From assembly GCF_016597785.1 (NCBI RefSeq), contig NZ_JAENJG010000003.1, positions 1-64,000 of the forward strand: a stretch of DNA of 64,000 nucleotides, read 5' to 3'. The stretch is from Leucobacter sp. L43 (GTDB taxonomy: Bacteria; Actinomycetota; Actinomycetes; Actinomycetales; Microbacteriaceae). The position numbers were made by a program, and so were the translations under genes. Shown here in pieces: positions 1 through 7,378 of this stretch (position 1 is the stretch's first letter; each line of letters starts with the position of its first letter). Below the pieces are notes generated by a model that was given only the letters and a program-made list of their open reading frames with translations, was not told the DNA's origin and made no database searches.

Positions 1-58
1 GATTGCGCCGATGGTACTGCAAGGGGGACCTTGTGGGAGAGTAGGACACCGCCGGACA
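1..58 (+). rRNA. rrf: 5S ribosomal RNA, 3' end (partial)
   Basis: The first bases match the conserved 3' part of actinobacterial 5S rRNA, including GGTACTGC, TGGGAGAGTAGG and ACACCGCC near the 3' terminus. The gene starts before the window, so this is the tail of an rRNA operon transcribed on the plus strand. A strong hairpin follows within 10 nt. The exact 3' base is uncertain by a few nucleotides. Confidence 0.9.
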
Positions 59-67
59 CCTTTTACA

Positions 68-119
68 GAAAGGGTCGTACAGTGTAAGCCAGAGACGGCA
101 CACACTGTACGACCCTTTC
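68..119 (+). terminator. rRNA operon terminator hairpin
   Basis: An 18-bp perfect stem (68-85 with 102-119) encloses a 16-nt loop just after the 5S rRNA. There is no long T-run after the stem. Position and stability fit an intrinsic terminator for the rRNA operon. Confidence 0.8.
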
Positions 120-166
120 GCCATTTCAGGGCCCGCAAAGCCCCGACAGTGTGACTCATGATCGGT

Positions 167-179
167 GGACTCATAGTCC
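167..179. promoter_or_regulatory. Small inverted repeat upstream of XRE gene
   Basis: GGACT-CAT-AGTCC is a perfect 5-3-5 inverted repeat 23 nt upstream of the XRE regulator start. XRE regulators often bind short palindromes in their own promoters, so this is a candidate autoregulatory operator. This is inference only. Confidence 0.25.
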
Positions 180-201
180 GCACGACCGGCAAGGTGGTTG
201 A

Positions 202-468
202 GTGGAGATTCCAGCTCATCGCAAAGCCTTCGGGTCCCGTCTTCGTGAGCTGCGGGTCGCTCGCGGCTGGAGCTCTCAAGAGGCATTCGCGTTGCACGCA
301 GGCCTCGACCGCACGTACGTCAGCGGAATCGAGAGCGGACGCCGCAATCCGACTCTCGACGTTGCAGCGCGCATCGCGGGTGCCCTGGAGGTGCCGTTGT
401 CCGAGCTGTTCACCCAGGTGACACTCGACATGGGCGCATCCGCACTCGCGGACGCCGCGAACCGGTAG
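202..468 (+). CDS. Small XRE-family transcriptional regulator
   Basis: This 88-residue protein is almost entirely one Cro/C1-type helix-turn-helix domain (about residues 9-66; core SQEAFALHAGLDRTYVSGIE, then ESGRRNPTLD). There is no sensor or catalytic domain, so it is a single-domain DNA-binding protein. The GTG at 202 is chosen because AAGG lies about 8 nt upstream and the helix-turn-helix begins almost at once. It lies alone downstream of the rRNA operon, and a short palindrome at 167-179 may be its operator. Its target is unknown. Solo XRE proteins of this size also act as restriction-modification controllers or toxin-antitoxin regulators, but no such partner is present. Confidence 0.8.
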   Translation: MEIPAHRKAFGSRLRELRVARGWSSQEAFALHAGLDRTYVSGIESGRRNPTLDVAARIAGALEVPLSELFTQVTLDMGASALADAANR

Positions 469-484
469 CTGCTCCTCGCGCGAG

Positions 485-862
485 TCACCAGCGACTCTCG
501 AAGACTCGCTCGCTCGGGATGGCTCGGAGGAGTCTCGCGTACTTCGCGTGGAACTCGAATTCATCGGTGCGGCCGAGCTCGAGTTCGATGAGAGACGGGT
601 GGGGGCGTCGCGTGCCCGGAAGTCTCGTGAGGTGCTGCGCCTTGTCGGTGCTCGGCGCCCAGATGGTGACGTGCGCGCGCTCATCGGTTCCGGGGATCGG
701 GAGCTCCACGAACTCGCTGCCCGGCGGGAATGACTCGGCACGCGTCAGCCATTCCCAGAGCCCGGGATCATCGCCGTACAGTACGGTGGCACCCTCGGGA
801 TCGATGTCGTCGAACAGTGCGATCACGAAGGGTTGGAAACCGGGGGAGCCGTCGGGTGCCAT
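485..862 (-). CDS. Hypothetical protein (about 125 aa)
   Basis: No family is recognised. The predicted protein is soluble and acidic, with neither signal peptide nor membrane segment. Its middle contains GDDPGLWEWL and THIWAP-like stretches that read as an ordinary globular fold. The ATG at 862 is preferred because GGAG lies 6 nt upstream. In-frame ATGs at 874 and 937 give longer forms with weaker ribosome binding sites. It is convergent with the XRE gene, whose stop is only 16 nt away, and is not in an operon. A long antisense reading frame on the plus strand looks like a shadow. Confidence 0.6.
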   Translation of the reverse strand: MAPDGSPGFQPFVIALFDDIDPEGATVLYGDDPGLWEWLTRAESFPPGSEFVELPIPGTDERAHVTIWAPSTDKAQHLTRLPGTRRPHPSLIELELGRTDEFEFHAKYARLLRAIPSERVFESRW

Positions 863-997
863 GAGCTTCTCCATCTCATTTGCGCGTCGTCGTGCCCCCG
901 CACCCCGCCGCCCTGCAGGCGGGTCCATGTGACGCATGGTCTACACCGTTCATTGTGCCTCATGCCTCCGACACTCGCTGAGCCGGGTGTCGCGACG

Positions 998-1810
998 TCA
1001 GCGGCAGGTCGAGAACTCGTACGCTGAACTCCCCGGGCGCGACAGCTGTCGATCCCGCAGGACGACGGAACGCGGCGTTTCTGGGTCGGCGCACATCTCG
1101 GAGAACGCCCGCGGCAGTGCATCGTCGTATTCGATGTCGATGACGGCGGCGCCGTACACCTCCGTGTACCGTCCGCATTCCGAGTACGCCGCGCACTCCT
1201 CGGTGATCGCGAAGTCGAAGCCGGCACGCCGGTGCAGCAGTTCGGCATCTTCGGCAGAGTTCTTCTGAGCCGCGGCAAGCCCGGCATCGTGCGCGACGCG
1301 CACGTAGGCGGTTGCAAGGGCGAGATTGTCCTCGCGCGCGAGCGCTCCATCGCTCCGGGTATACGTGTCGAGGTTGTCGAACTCCACAGCGTCGAACCCC
1401 GCCTGCGCGCATGCGTCGATCCAAGGCGATACGACCTCGAGGATGCGTTCACGAGATGAACGCGACGACGTGTCGAGGAGTGTCTCATCGGGCCAGTCCG
1501 GGTCAGCCACGAACTCCGAGCCCGCGCGCAGGAGTGCCTCGTCTGGCCAGATGCCGCGCTCGCCCGGCTGCGTCTGGAAGCCGTTCACGTAGCAGATCGA
1601 GTACCGAGCCGGATCCGGCTCGTCGAGACGGTCCCGAGCGACGATCTCCACTTCAGAGGCCGGCTCGTAGCCGCCGCCCAGCTGATAGTCGGGTATTCCG
1701 CCCTCGGGAGGGAGGACCACGGCGCCGGCGGGCGGGGACGCGCAGCCGGCGAGCAGCATCAGCATGCACCAGGCCAGCGCCAGTCCGCCTCGCTTCCCGC
1801 GACTCGTCAT
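998..1810 (-). CDS. GH114-like (endo-alpha-1,4-polygalactosaminidase family) lipoprotein
   Basis: A 270-residue lipoprotein. It has a basic N-terminus and hydrophobic stretch ending in the lipobox LLAGC (Cys23), so it should be tethered to the outer face of the membrane. The mature part matches the TIM-barrel GH114/TM1410 family, with strand motifs YSICYVNGFQ, GFDAVEFDN and GFDFAITEEC. Known family members hydrolyse galactosamine-rich exopolysaccharide. The acidic residues in EFDN and ITEEC are the likely catalytic region. The ATG at 1810 has GGGAGG upstream at good spacing. The gene is divergent from the dehydrogenase at 1884. The true substrate cannot be read from the sequence. Confidence 0.8.
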   Translation of the reverse strand: MTSRGKRGGLALAWCMLMLLAGCASPPAGAVVLPPEGGIPDYQLGGGYEPASEVEIVARDRLDEPDPARYSICYVNGFQTQPGERGIWPDEALLRAGSEFVADPDWPDETLLDTSSRSSRERILEVVSPWIDACAQAGFDAVEFDNLDTYTRSDGALAREDNLALATAYVRVAHDAGLAAAQKNSAEDAELLHRRAGFDFAITEECAAYSECGRYTEVYGAAVIDIEYDDALPRAFSEMCADPETPRSVVLRDRQLSRPGSSAYEFSTCR

Positions 1811-1870
1811 GTCTGATCCTCCCGGTGCCGCACGCGCTGTGCCGCAGCCTCTCGATGCTACAGCTGACGC

Positions 1871-1876
1871 TAGACT
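1871..1876 (+). promoter_or_regulatory. -10 box TAGACT, leaderless start at 1884
   Basis: TAGACT is followed by 7 nt and then the ATG at 1884. This puts the expected transcription start at the start codon. No Shine-Dalgarno sequence is present. Confidence 0.6.
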
Positions 1877-1883
1877 CGCAGCC

Positions 1884-2825
1884 ATGAGTGACCTCGTCGT
1901 GTCTCTGCCATCGGACCCCGGACTCCGCGAGGCGGTGGGCGACGTCGACGGAGTGGATTTCTGCGGATGGGACCTCGACGGACCGGCGCCGCGCGACGAA
2001 TTCGATATCGTCGTACCGCCGTACTGGGGAGGCGCCCGCCCGCTCGCGCATCTCTCCGAGGTCGAGGCGAGGCTCGTCCAGTGGCAGTCCATCGGGTACA
2101 ACGGCGTGGCGAAGCACCTCCCCGAGGGCCTTCCTCTCGCGAACGCTGCGACGGTGCACGAGGGTTCGACCGCCGAGCTCGCTCTGGGACTCGCGCTCGC
2201 CGCGCAGCGCGGGATCCCCCAGTTCGTGCGCGACAGTGATGTGGAACGGTGGCAGCTTCGCTCGCTTCCAAGCCTGGCCGACCGTCGCGTGCTGCTCATT
2301 GGCTACGGGGGCGTGTCGAAGGCGATCGAGGCGAGACTCGCCGGGTTCGAAGTAGAGATCACCCGCCTCGCGCGCACCGCCCGACGAGAAGAGAATCTGG
2401 CCGGCGACACCGTCGAAGTGCGCGGATTCGACTCGCTGCACGAGTGCCTCGCCGACGCGGAGATCGTCATGCTCGCGGTGCCGTTGACCGACGGTACGCG
2501 GGGCTTGCTCGACGGTGCAGCGCTCGCGGCATTGCCCGATGGGGCCCTGATCGTGAACGTGGCGCGCGGCCCGGTCGTCGACACGGACGCGCTCGTCGCC
2601 GAGTTGCAATCGGGTCGATTGCGTGCAGCGCTCGACGTCACGGATCCCGAGCCCCTTCCCGCTGGGCACCCGCTCTGGAAGGCTCCCAACGTGCTGATCA
2701 CCCCCCACGTGGGGGGAGACTCGAGCGCAATGCTCCCGCGCATGTCGGCGCTGATTCGCCGTCAGATCGCCCACTTGCAGCGCGGCGAGGCTCCGGAGAA
2801 CCTCGTTCTCGGGACCTGGGGCTGA
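1884..2825 (+). CDS. D-isomer-specific 2-hydroxyacid dehydrogenase
   Basis: A 313-residue NAD(P)-dependent dehydrogenase of the phosphoglycerate/hydroxypyruvate dehydrogenase superfamily. The Rossmann motif is near residues 139-155 (IGYGGVSKAIEARLAGF). The catalytic Arg lies in NVARGP (about R228), Glu in DPEPL (about E256) and His in TPHVGG (about H275). The glycine motif is GxGGxxxx rather than GxGxxG, a mild variation. There is no ACT or other C-terminal regulatory domain, which argues against SerA of serine synthesis. The ATG at 1884 follows a -10 box by 7 nt, so the mRNA is probably leaderless; longer upstream starts would precede the promoter. The physiological 2-oxoacid substrate is unknown. 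Confidence 0.85.
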   Translation: MSDLVVSLPSDPGLREAVGDVDGVDFCGWDLDGPAPRDEFDIVVPPYWGGARPLAHLSEVEARLVQWQSIGYNGVAKHLPEGLPLANAATVHEGSTAELALGLALAAQRGIPQFVRDSDVERWQLRSLPSLADRRVLLIGYGGVSKAIEARLAGFEVEITRLARTARREENLAGDTVEVRGFDSLHECLADAEIVMLAVPLTDGTRGLLDGAALAALPDGALIVNVARGPVVDTDALVAELQSGRLRAALDVTDPEPLPAGHPLWKAPNVLITPHVGGDSSAMLPRMSALIRRQIAHLQRGEAPENLVLGTWG

Positions 2826-2856
2826 ATTCGCCCGAGCGACCCGGGGCGCGGATCCC

Positions 2857-3786
2857 TCAGCGGTGCTGGTGATCCGAAGCGGTTTCGCGGGGCGCCGTCA
2901 GCAGCTGGAAGAACTCGATGGCGGCTCCCACAGCGGGATCGGGTTTGCGCCCGACGCGATAGCGCAGAGAGATCTGGCGCGTGCCGAGTCCGGGGAGCTC
3001 GTGAGTCTCGACCCCTGTCAACGTGAACTCCTGCAGGGCGAGCTGGGGAAGGAGAGCGACGCCCTCTCCGGCGGCGATGAGGGCGAGCGCCGACTGATGG
3101 CTCGCGTACCGGTGCGGAGAGGTCGTCGAGGATCTGAGCCGCTCGCGTACCCGCTGAGCCGCGTGATGCACGCCTGAACTGCGGTCGACCTCGAGCCAGG
3201 GGAGCCGCAGCTGATCCAACGCGATCACGCCCATCGTCGCCTGCGTTCCCGCCGGGGCGACGAGCACCCACGGGTCATCGAGGAGTGCGACCTCGCGCAC
3301 GCCTGGACCGAGGGGCGGTGGCGGTATCGATTCGTCGCGCTCGATGGCGACGAGATCGAAGGCGGCGGTGCGGAGGCCCCGCAGGAGATCGGGGAGGTCG
3401 CCTTCCACGGCCTCGAGGTGGACGCCGGCGAGTTCCGTGCGCCACCGGGGGAGCGCAGGTGCGATCACGCCGCTCAGGAAGCTCTGAAACGCGCCGAACC
3501 GCACGGTGCCGCTCGGCATTTCGCTTGCCGCTCCGACGCGAAGGGCGGCCTCGTTGACCTCGCGTTCGACGTTCTCGGCGAGTTCGACGAGCTCGCGACC
3601 GGCAGCGGTCAGCGTGACGCCTCGGGGGCTCCGCACGACCAGCGGCACACCCACCTCCGCCTCAAGCCTCGCGAGCTGCTGAGACACCGCCGACGGCGTG
3701 AGGCTCAACGCCTCCGCGGCGGCCAGAACCCCGCCGCTGCGCGCGATCTGGAGCAGGAAGGGCAGTCGGGAAACCGCAATTCTCAT
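2857..3786 (-). CDS. LysR-family transcriptional regulator
   Basis: A 309-residue LysR-type regulator. The N-terminal winged helix-turn-helix covers about residues 4-62 (FLLQIARSGGVLAAAEAL, LTPSAVSQQLARLE). A periplasmic-binding-protein-like effector domain follows (about 90-300). The start at 3786 is preferred over 3810 because a TAGAAT -10 box lies at 3795-3800, downstream of the longer start. It is convergent with the 2-hydroxyacid dehydrogenase, with stops 31 nt apart, and divergent from the membrane protein at 3937, which is the most obvious target. The effector is unknown. Confidence 0.88.
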   Translation of the reverse strand: MRIAVSRLPFLLQIARSGGVLAAAEALSLTPSAVSQQLARLEAEVGVPLVVRSPRGVTLTAAGRELVELAENVEREVNEAALRVGAASEMPSGTVRFGAFQSFLSGVIAPALPRWRTELAGVHLEAVEGDLPDLLRGLRTAAFDLVAIERDESIPPPPLGPGVREVALLDDPWVLVAPAGTQATMGVIALDQLRLPWLEVDRSSGVHHAAQRVRERLRSSTTSPHRYASHQSALALIAAGEGVALLPQLALQEFTLTGVETHELPGLGTRQISLRYRVGRKPDPAVGAAIEFFQLLTAPRETASDHQHR

Positions 3787-3794
3787 ATTCAGAA

Positions 3795-3800
3795 ATTCTA
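3795..3800 (-). promoter_or_regulatory. -10 box TAGAAT of the LysR gene
   Basis: On the minus strand TAGAAT lies 8 nt before the ATG at 3786. It supports that start and a leaderless or nearly leaderless mRNA. Confidence 0.45.
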
Positions 3801-3936
3801 CATCCGGCATGACGAAAGATTCGATTGTGCTGGATCGCGGAGCGTTCGAAAATTGACGAGTCGGCGCGTCGGGCCGGTGGGGGCATCGGTCGGGGTTCCT
3901 GAGGCGTGTCTGAAAACGAGTGGGAGGTGGGCGGCG

Positions 3937-4407
3937 TTGGAAACGTTGATCGGGAGCGTACTGGGCTGGGTGGGGACCCTCGGCACATTCGTGGCGTACG
4001 TGCTGATGCTGCGCGGTACCTGGTCGCCGTCGACGCGGGCCTATCTCACGTTGAACACCGTCGGCGGACTGCTCGCCGCGGGCGGCGCGCTCGCATACGG
4101 GGCGTGGCCCTCGTTCGCGTCGAACATCGTGTGGGGTCTCATGGGCGCCTACGGCCTGCTCGCGACGTTCAGGCGCAGGCCGGCGCCGATGTGCGCGGAA
4201 GACGTGCCCGGGTCACCCTCCGCGTCGGCGGCGACGCTGGCGATGACGGTGCCCCTCCCGGTGCTGCCGCTCCCGCAATCGCCCTGGGATCCCAGCAACA
4301 CCGTGGCGGCGCCCATCAGCCTCCCGTGGCTGCCGCGCGCCGACACCGCCGAGACTCCTTCGAAGCTCACTGCGAGCCAGACGCAGCCCGCCGCGCTCGC
4401 AGCGTAG
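3937..4407 (+). CDS. Small multi-pass membrane protein (CBU_0592-like)
   Basis: About 156 residues. The first ~80 form three hydrophobic segments (LGWVGTLGTFVAYVLMLRG, YLTLNTVGGLLAAGGALAYG, FASNIVWGLMGAYGLLATF), resembling the CBU_0592-like small membrane domain of unknown function. The C-terminal half is a low-complexity Pro/Ala/Thr-rich tail, likely disordered. No ATG or GTG fits. TTG at 3937 is chosen because GGGAGG lies 9 nt upstream; a second TTG at 3946 is possible. It is divergent from the LysR gene and may be regulated by it. No biochemical role is known. Confidence 0.65.
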   Translation: METLIGSVLGWVGTLGTFVAYVLMLRGTWSPSTRAYLTLNTVGGLLAAGGALAYGAWPSFASNIVWGLMGAYGLLATFRRRPAPMCAEDVPGSPSASAATLAMTVPLPVLPLPQSPWDPSNTVAAPISLPWLPRADTAETPSKLTASQTQPAALAA

Positions 4408-4461
4408 CGGGCAGCAGCTCACCTCTCGACAGGCACCGTCGGGATGAGCGGCATCGGTCGG

Positions 4462-4467
4462 TAGACT
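4462..4467 (+). promoter_or_regulatory. glyS promoter -10 box
   Basis: TAGACT followed by GGGC lies about 75 nt before the glyS ATG. The same TAGACTGGGC string occurs in front of purA (34130). No T-box specifier structure is visible in the leader. Confidence 0.5.
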
Positions 4468-4541
4468 GGGCGTCTCTGCCGTTGCGTCACGAGCGCATCG
4501 GCGCCAAGATCCCCGCTTGCACCTTGGAGTGATACAGAATT

Positions 4542-5927
4542 ATGGCTGAGCAGTCCCGCCTCGATAAGGTCATCGCCCTCGCCCGCCACCGCGGCTTCGT
4601 CTTCCAAGCGGGTGAGATCTACGGCGGATCGCGCTCCGCGTGGGATTACGGCCCCTTGGGCACCGCGTTGAAGGAGAACATCAAGCGCCAGTGGTGGAAA
4701 GCCATGGTGCAGAAGCGAGACGATGTCGTCGGCATCGACTCGAGCGTCATCCTTCCGAAGCAGGTGTGGGAGGCTTCAGGGCACGTCGAGGTCTTCAGCG
4801 ACCCGCTGATCGAGTGCCTGCACTGCCATAAGCGCTATCGCGAAGACCACCTCATCGAGGCCTTCGAGGAGAAGAAGGGGCGTGCTCCGAAGGACGGGCT
4901 CGCGGAGATCGTCTGCACGAACTGCGGCACCCGTGGGCAGTGGACGGAGCCTCGTGCATTCTCCGGTCTGCTCAAGACCTATCTCGGCCCGGTCGACGAC
5001 GAGGCCGGCATGCACTACCTCCGCCCTGAGACCGCGCAGGGGATCTTCGTGAACTTCGCGAACGTGCTCCAGGCAGCGCGCATGAAGCCGCCGTTCGGCA
5101 TCGGACAGATCGGCAAGAGCTTCCGCAACGAGATCACGCCGGGCAACTTCATCTTCCGCACGCGCGAGTTCGAGCAGATGGAGATGGAGTTCTTCGTCGA
5201 GCCAGGCACGGACGAGGAGTGGCAGGAATACTGGATGAACGAGCGCATGGCGTGGTACGTCGGCCTCGGCATCGACCCCGAGAACCTGCGGTTCTTCGAG
5301 CACCCGAAGGAGAAGCTCTCCCACTATTCGAAGCGCACCGCCGACATCGAGTACCGCTTCGGATTCACCGGCGGAGAATGGGGCGAGCTCGAAGGCATCG
5401 CGAATCGCACCGACTTCGATCTCTCGACGCACTCGAAGCACTCGGGCAAGGATCTCAACTTCTTCGACCAGACGAAGAACGAGCGGTACACGCCGTACGT
5501 GATCGAACCAGCAGCCGGCCTCACCCGCTCGCTCATGGCCTTCCTCGTCGATGCGTATCGTGAGGAGGAGGTCGCGAACGCGAAGGGCGGCACCGATAAG
5601 CGCACGCTGCTCGCGCTCGATCCGCGTCTCGCGCCCATCAAGGCGGCGGTCCTTCCGCTGAGCCGCAACGAGGCGCTGTCGCCGCTCGCGCGGGAGATCG
5701 CGCAGGAGCTTCGCGATGACTGGAACGTGGACTTCGACGATTCGGGGGCCATCGGGCGTCGCTACCGGCGGCAGGACGAGATCGGCACGCCGTTCTGCGT
5801 GACGGTGGACTTCGACTCGCTGGACGATAACGCGGTGACCGTGCGCGAGCGCGACACCATGGAGCAGGTGCGCGTGCCGCGCGCAGAGCTGCACGCCTTC
5901 CTCGCCGAACGCTTGCGCGGAGCCTAG
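4542..5927 (+). CDS. glyS: Glycine--tRNA ligase (single-chain, homodimeric type)
   Basis: A 461-residue class II aminoacyl-tRNA synthetase that attaches glycine to tRNA-Gly in the cytoplasm. It is the short eukaryote/actinobacteria-like single-polypeptide form, not the bacterial alpha2/beta2 enzyme. Visible signatures are the N-terminal [13 protein letters not shown], a CxxC plus CxxC zinc-type insertion ([15 protein letters not shown]), motif 2 around FRNEI...[14 protein letters not shown], motif 3 in [13 protein letters not shown], and the C-terminal anticodon-binding domain ending near residue 455. The ATG at 4542 has only a distant GGAG, about 13 nt upstream. A palindromic repeat element begins inside its last codons and carries the stop codon. 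Confidence 0.97.
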   Translation: MAEQSRLDKVIALARHRGFVFQAGEIYGGSRSAWDYGPLGTALKENIKRQWWKAMVQKRDDVVGIDSSVILPKQVWEASGHVEVFSDPLIECLHCHKRYREDHLIEAFEEKKGRAPKDGLAEIVCTNCGTRGQWTEPRAFSGLLKTYLGPVDDEAGMHYLRPETAQGIFVNFANVLQAARMKPPFGIGQIGKSFRNEITPGNFIFRTREFEQMEMEFFVEPGTDEEWQEYWMNERMAWYVGLGIDPENLRFFEHPKEKLSHYSKRTADIEYRFGFTGGEWGELEGIANRTDFDLSTHSKHSGKDLNFFDQTKNERYTPYVIEPAAGLTRSLMAFLVDAYREEEVANAKGGTDKRTLLALDPRLAPIKAAVLPLSRNEALSPLAREIAQELRDDWNVDFDDSGAIGRRYRRQDEIGTPFCVTVDFDSLDDNAVTVRERDTMEQVRVPRAELHAFLAERLRGA

Positions 5928-6062
5928 CGAAACGCAACGCGTTTCGGTCGGCTCCGGTGACGCGGAGCGTCAGCCCATGGAGCGCAGCGAAGGGTGGGAG
6001 CCTAGCTAAACGCAACGCGTTTCGGTCGGCTCCGGTGACGCGGAGCGTCAGCCCATGGAGCG
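5919..6062 (+). repeat. Tandem palindromic element straddling the glyS stop codon
   Basis: Two copies of a 66-nt sequence (5919-5984 and 5997-6062, period 78) differ at one base. Copy 1 supplies the last glyS codons and its TAG stop. Each copy has a hairpin with a 3-nt loop (5928-5946), a second GCTCCG/CGGAGC hairpin (5951-5968), and a tail GCCCATGGAGCG. A related architecture with the tail GCCCACGGAGCG occurs at 25307-25492. This looks like a REP-type extragenic palindromic family, perhaps acting as terminator or mRNA stabiliser. No terminal inverted repeats or transposase are present. Confidence 0.85.
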
Positions 6063-6089
6063 TTCTCGGGCCAAGCCCTCGGTCGCCAG

Positions 6090-6133
6090 GCCGAGCCCCT
6101 ATCGGAAACACGTTCGTTCGATAGGGGTTCGGC
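6090..6133. terminator. 15-bp stem-loop between glyS and CPBP gene
   Basis: The arms 6090-6104 and 6119-6133 pair with one G-U and enclose a 14-nt loop. There is no T-run. It may terminate glyS transcription after the tandem palindromes. The next gene starts 78 nt downstream. Confidence 0.5.
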
Positions 6134-6211
6134 GCGCGCGCAGGGATTCGGTGTCGAGGGCCGACGACACGCCTCAGGCGTCTGCGGGTGGCGGGTGAGA
6201 GGATAGGGATC

Positions 6212-7378
6212 ATGACGAGCACTGGATCCGAGCCTCCCGAGCTTCCCGAGCGCCCTGAGTTCCCCGCCCCGCAGCAGCCCGGCGCGCCGGGTGCGCAGCA
6301 GGGCGGTCCAGCACCTGAGTGGGGCTGGGTGCGCCCGCAGGCGGTGCTGCAGACCGTGGAGACGGAACCCCTGGAATATCATCGCCTGCTCCGTGGCGTC
6401 GCGAATTACCGCTGGTGGAAGCCGCTGCTGCTGTTGCTGCTCTCCGCCGTTTACTTCGGTATTTTCTCCCTCGTCGTGGGCTTCGCGTTCGTCCCGGTGC
6501 TGATGTTGGATCCCACGTACTTCGACGGCATCATGTCGGGTGAAGGCGCCTTGATCGACACCCAGGTGCCACTATCGGTGTTGTTCTCCCTGGTGTCGAT
6601 CATCATCATGATTCCTTCGGTGATCCTCGCGATGCTGACCCTCGGCATGCGCCCCACCGGGCGCATCTGGTCGGTGGCCGGCCGCATTCGGTGGGGTTTG
6701 CTCGGCCGCCTCTCGCTCGCGGCACTGCTCGCCGTCATCGTGATGAACGTCGCTGGAATCGCGCTCGAGATCGCGATGGACCCCGCTTCGTTGACGGAGA
6801 CCGCGGAGACGTCGTCTTCGGGAGCGGACTTCGACTGGACGGCAGCCTGGACGTCTCTGATTCTGGTCGTGCTGCTCGTTCCGCTGCAGGCGACGGCTGA
6901 GGAAGTCGTCTTCCGCGGTCTGTTCATGCAGGTGCTCGGATCGTGGCTGAAGAGCCCGTGGTTCGGGATCATCATTCCCTCGGTCGGTTTCGCGCTCGCC
7001 CATATCTACGACATCTGGGGCCTCCTCGCAGTGGGCGCCCTCGGGCTCGTCGCCGGCTGGGTGACCTGGCGCACCGGTGGTCTGGAGGCGGCCATCGCCA
7101 TTCACATCGTGAACAACCTCATCGCCTTCGGCTTCATGACCTTCGCCGTCGGCGGCGAAACCGCGCAGGTCGAGGCGACCGGAGGCCCGGGGTCGTTCAT
7201 CGGTTCGCTGGTCGGATATGCCCTGTTCATCTGGCTCGTGCTGCGCATCTTCCGCAAGCACGGGTACGGCCGCTCGCGCATCGATCTCGTGCAGGTGCCG
7301 GTGACGGAGCCGGCTCTCGCGGGCGGAGCGCCGATGATCGGCGGTGGGGCGCCGCAGGGTCCGCAGCAGCATGGTTGA
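6212..7378 (+). CDS. CPBP-family intramembrane glutamic endopeptidase
   Basis: A 388-residue membrane protein. A Pro/Glu/Gln-rich cytoplasmic N-terminus (about 1-65) precedes about eight hydrophobic segments. The CPBP (CAAX protease and bacteriocin-processing) motifs are present: EEVVFRG at about 230-236, which supplies the catalytic Glu pair and Arg, then FALAH and HIVNN carrying the metal-site or active-site His and Asn. Family members cleave prenylated or small membrane peptides or serve in bacteriocin self-protection. The ATG at 6212 follows GAGAGGATAGGG. Its last 8 bp overlap the next gene, so the two are probably translationally coupled. The substrate is unknown. Confidence 0.85.
   Translation: MTSTGSEPPELPERPEFPAPQQPGAPGAQQGGPAPEWGWVRPQAVLQTVETEPLEYHRLLRGVANYRWWKPLLLLLLSAVYFGIFSLVVGFAFVPVLMLDPTYFDGIMSGEGALIDTQVPLSVLFSLVSIIIMIPSVILAMLTLGMRPTGRIWSVAGRIRWGLLGRLSLAALLAVIVMNVAGIALEIAMDPASLTETAETSSSGADFDWTAAWTSLILVVLLVPLQATAEEVVFRGLFMQVLGSWLKSPWFGIIIPSVGFALAHIYDIWGLLAVGALGLVAGWVTWRTGGLEAAIAIHIVNNLIAFGFMTFAVGGETAQVEATGGPGSFIGSLVGYALFIWLVLRIFRKHGYGRSRIDLVQVPVTEPALAGGAPMIGGGAPQGPQQHG

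Noticed and set aside
3418..3936. N-terminal extension of the small membrane protein over the LysR gene
   Set aside because: The frame is antisense to the well-supported LysR gene. Hydrophobic membrane sequence begins only after 3937.
4408..4541. T-box riboswitch in front of glyS
   Set aside because: The leader after the -10 box is only about 70 nt, and I see no specifier loop or T-box sequence.
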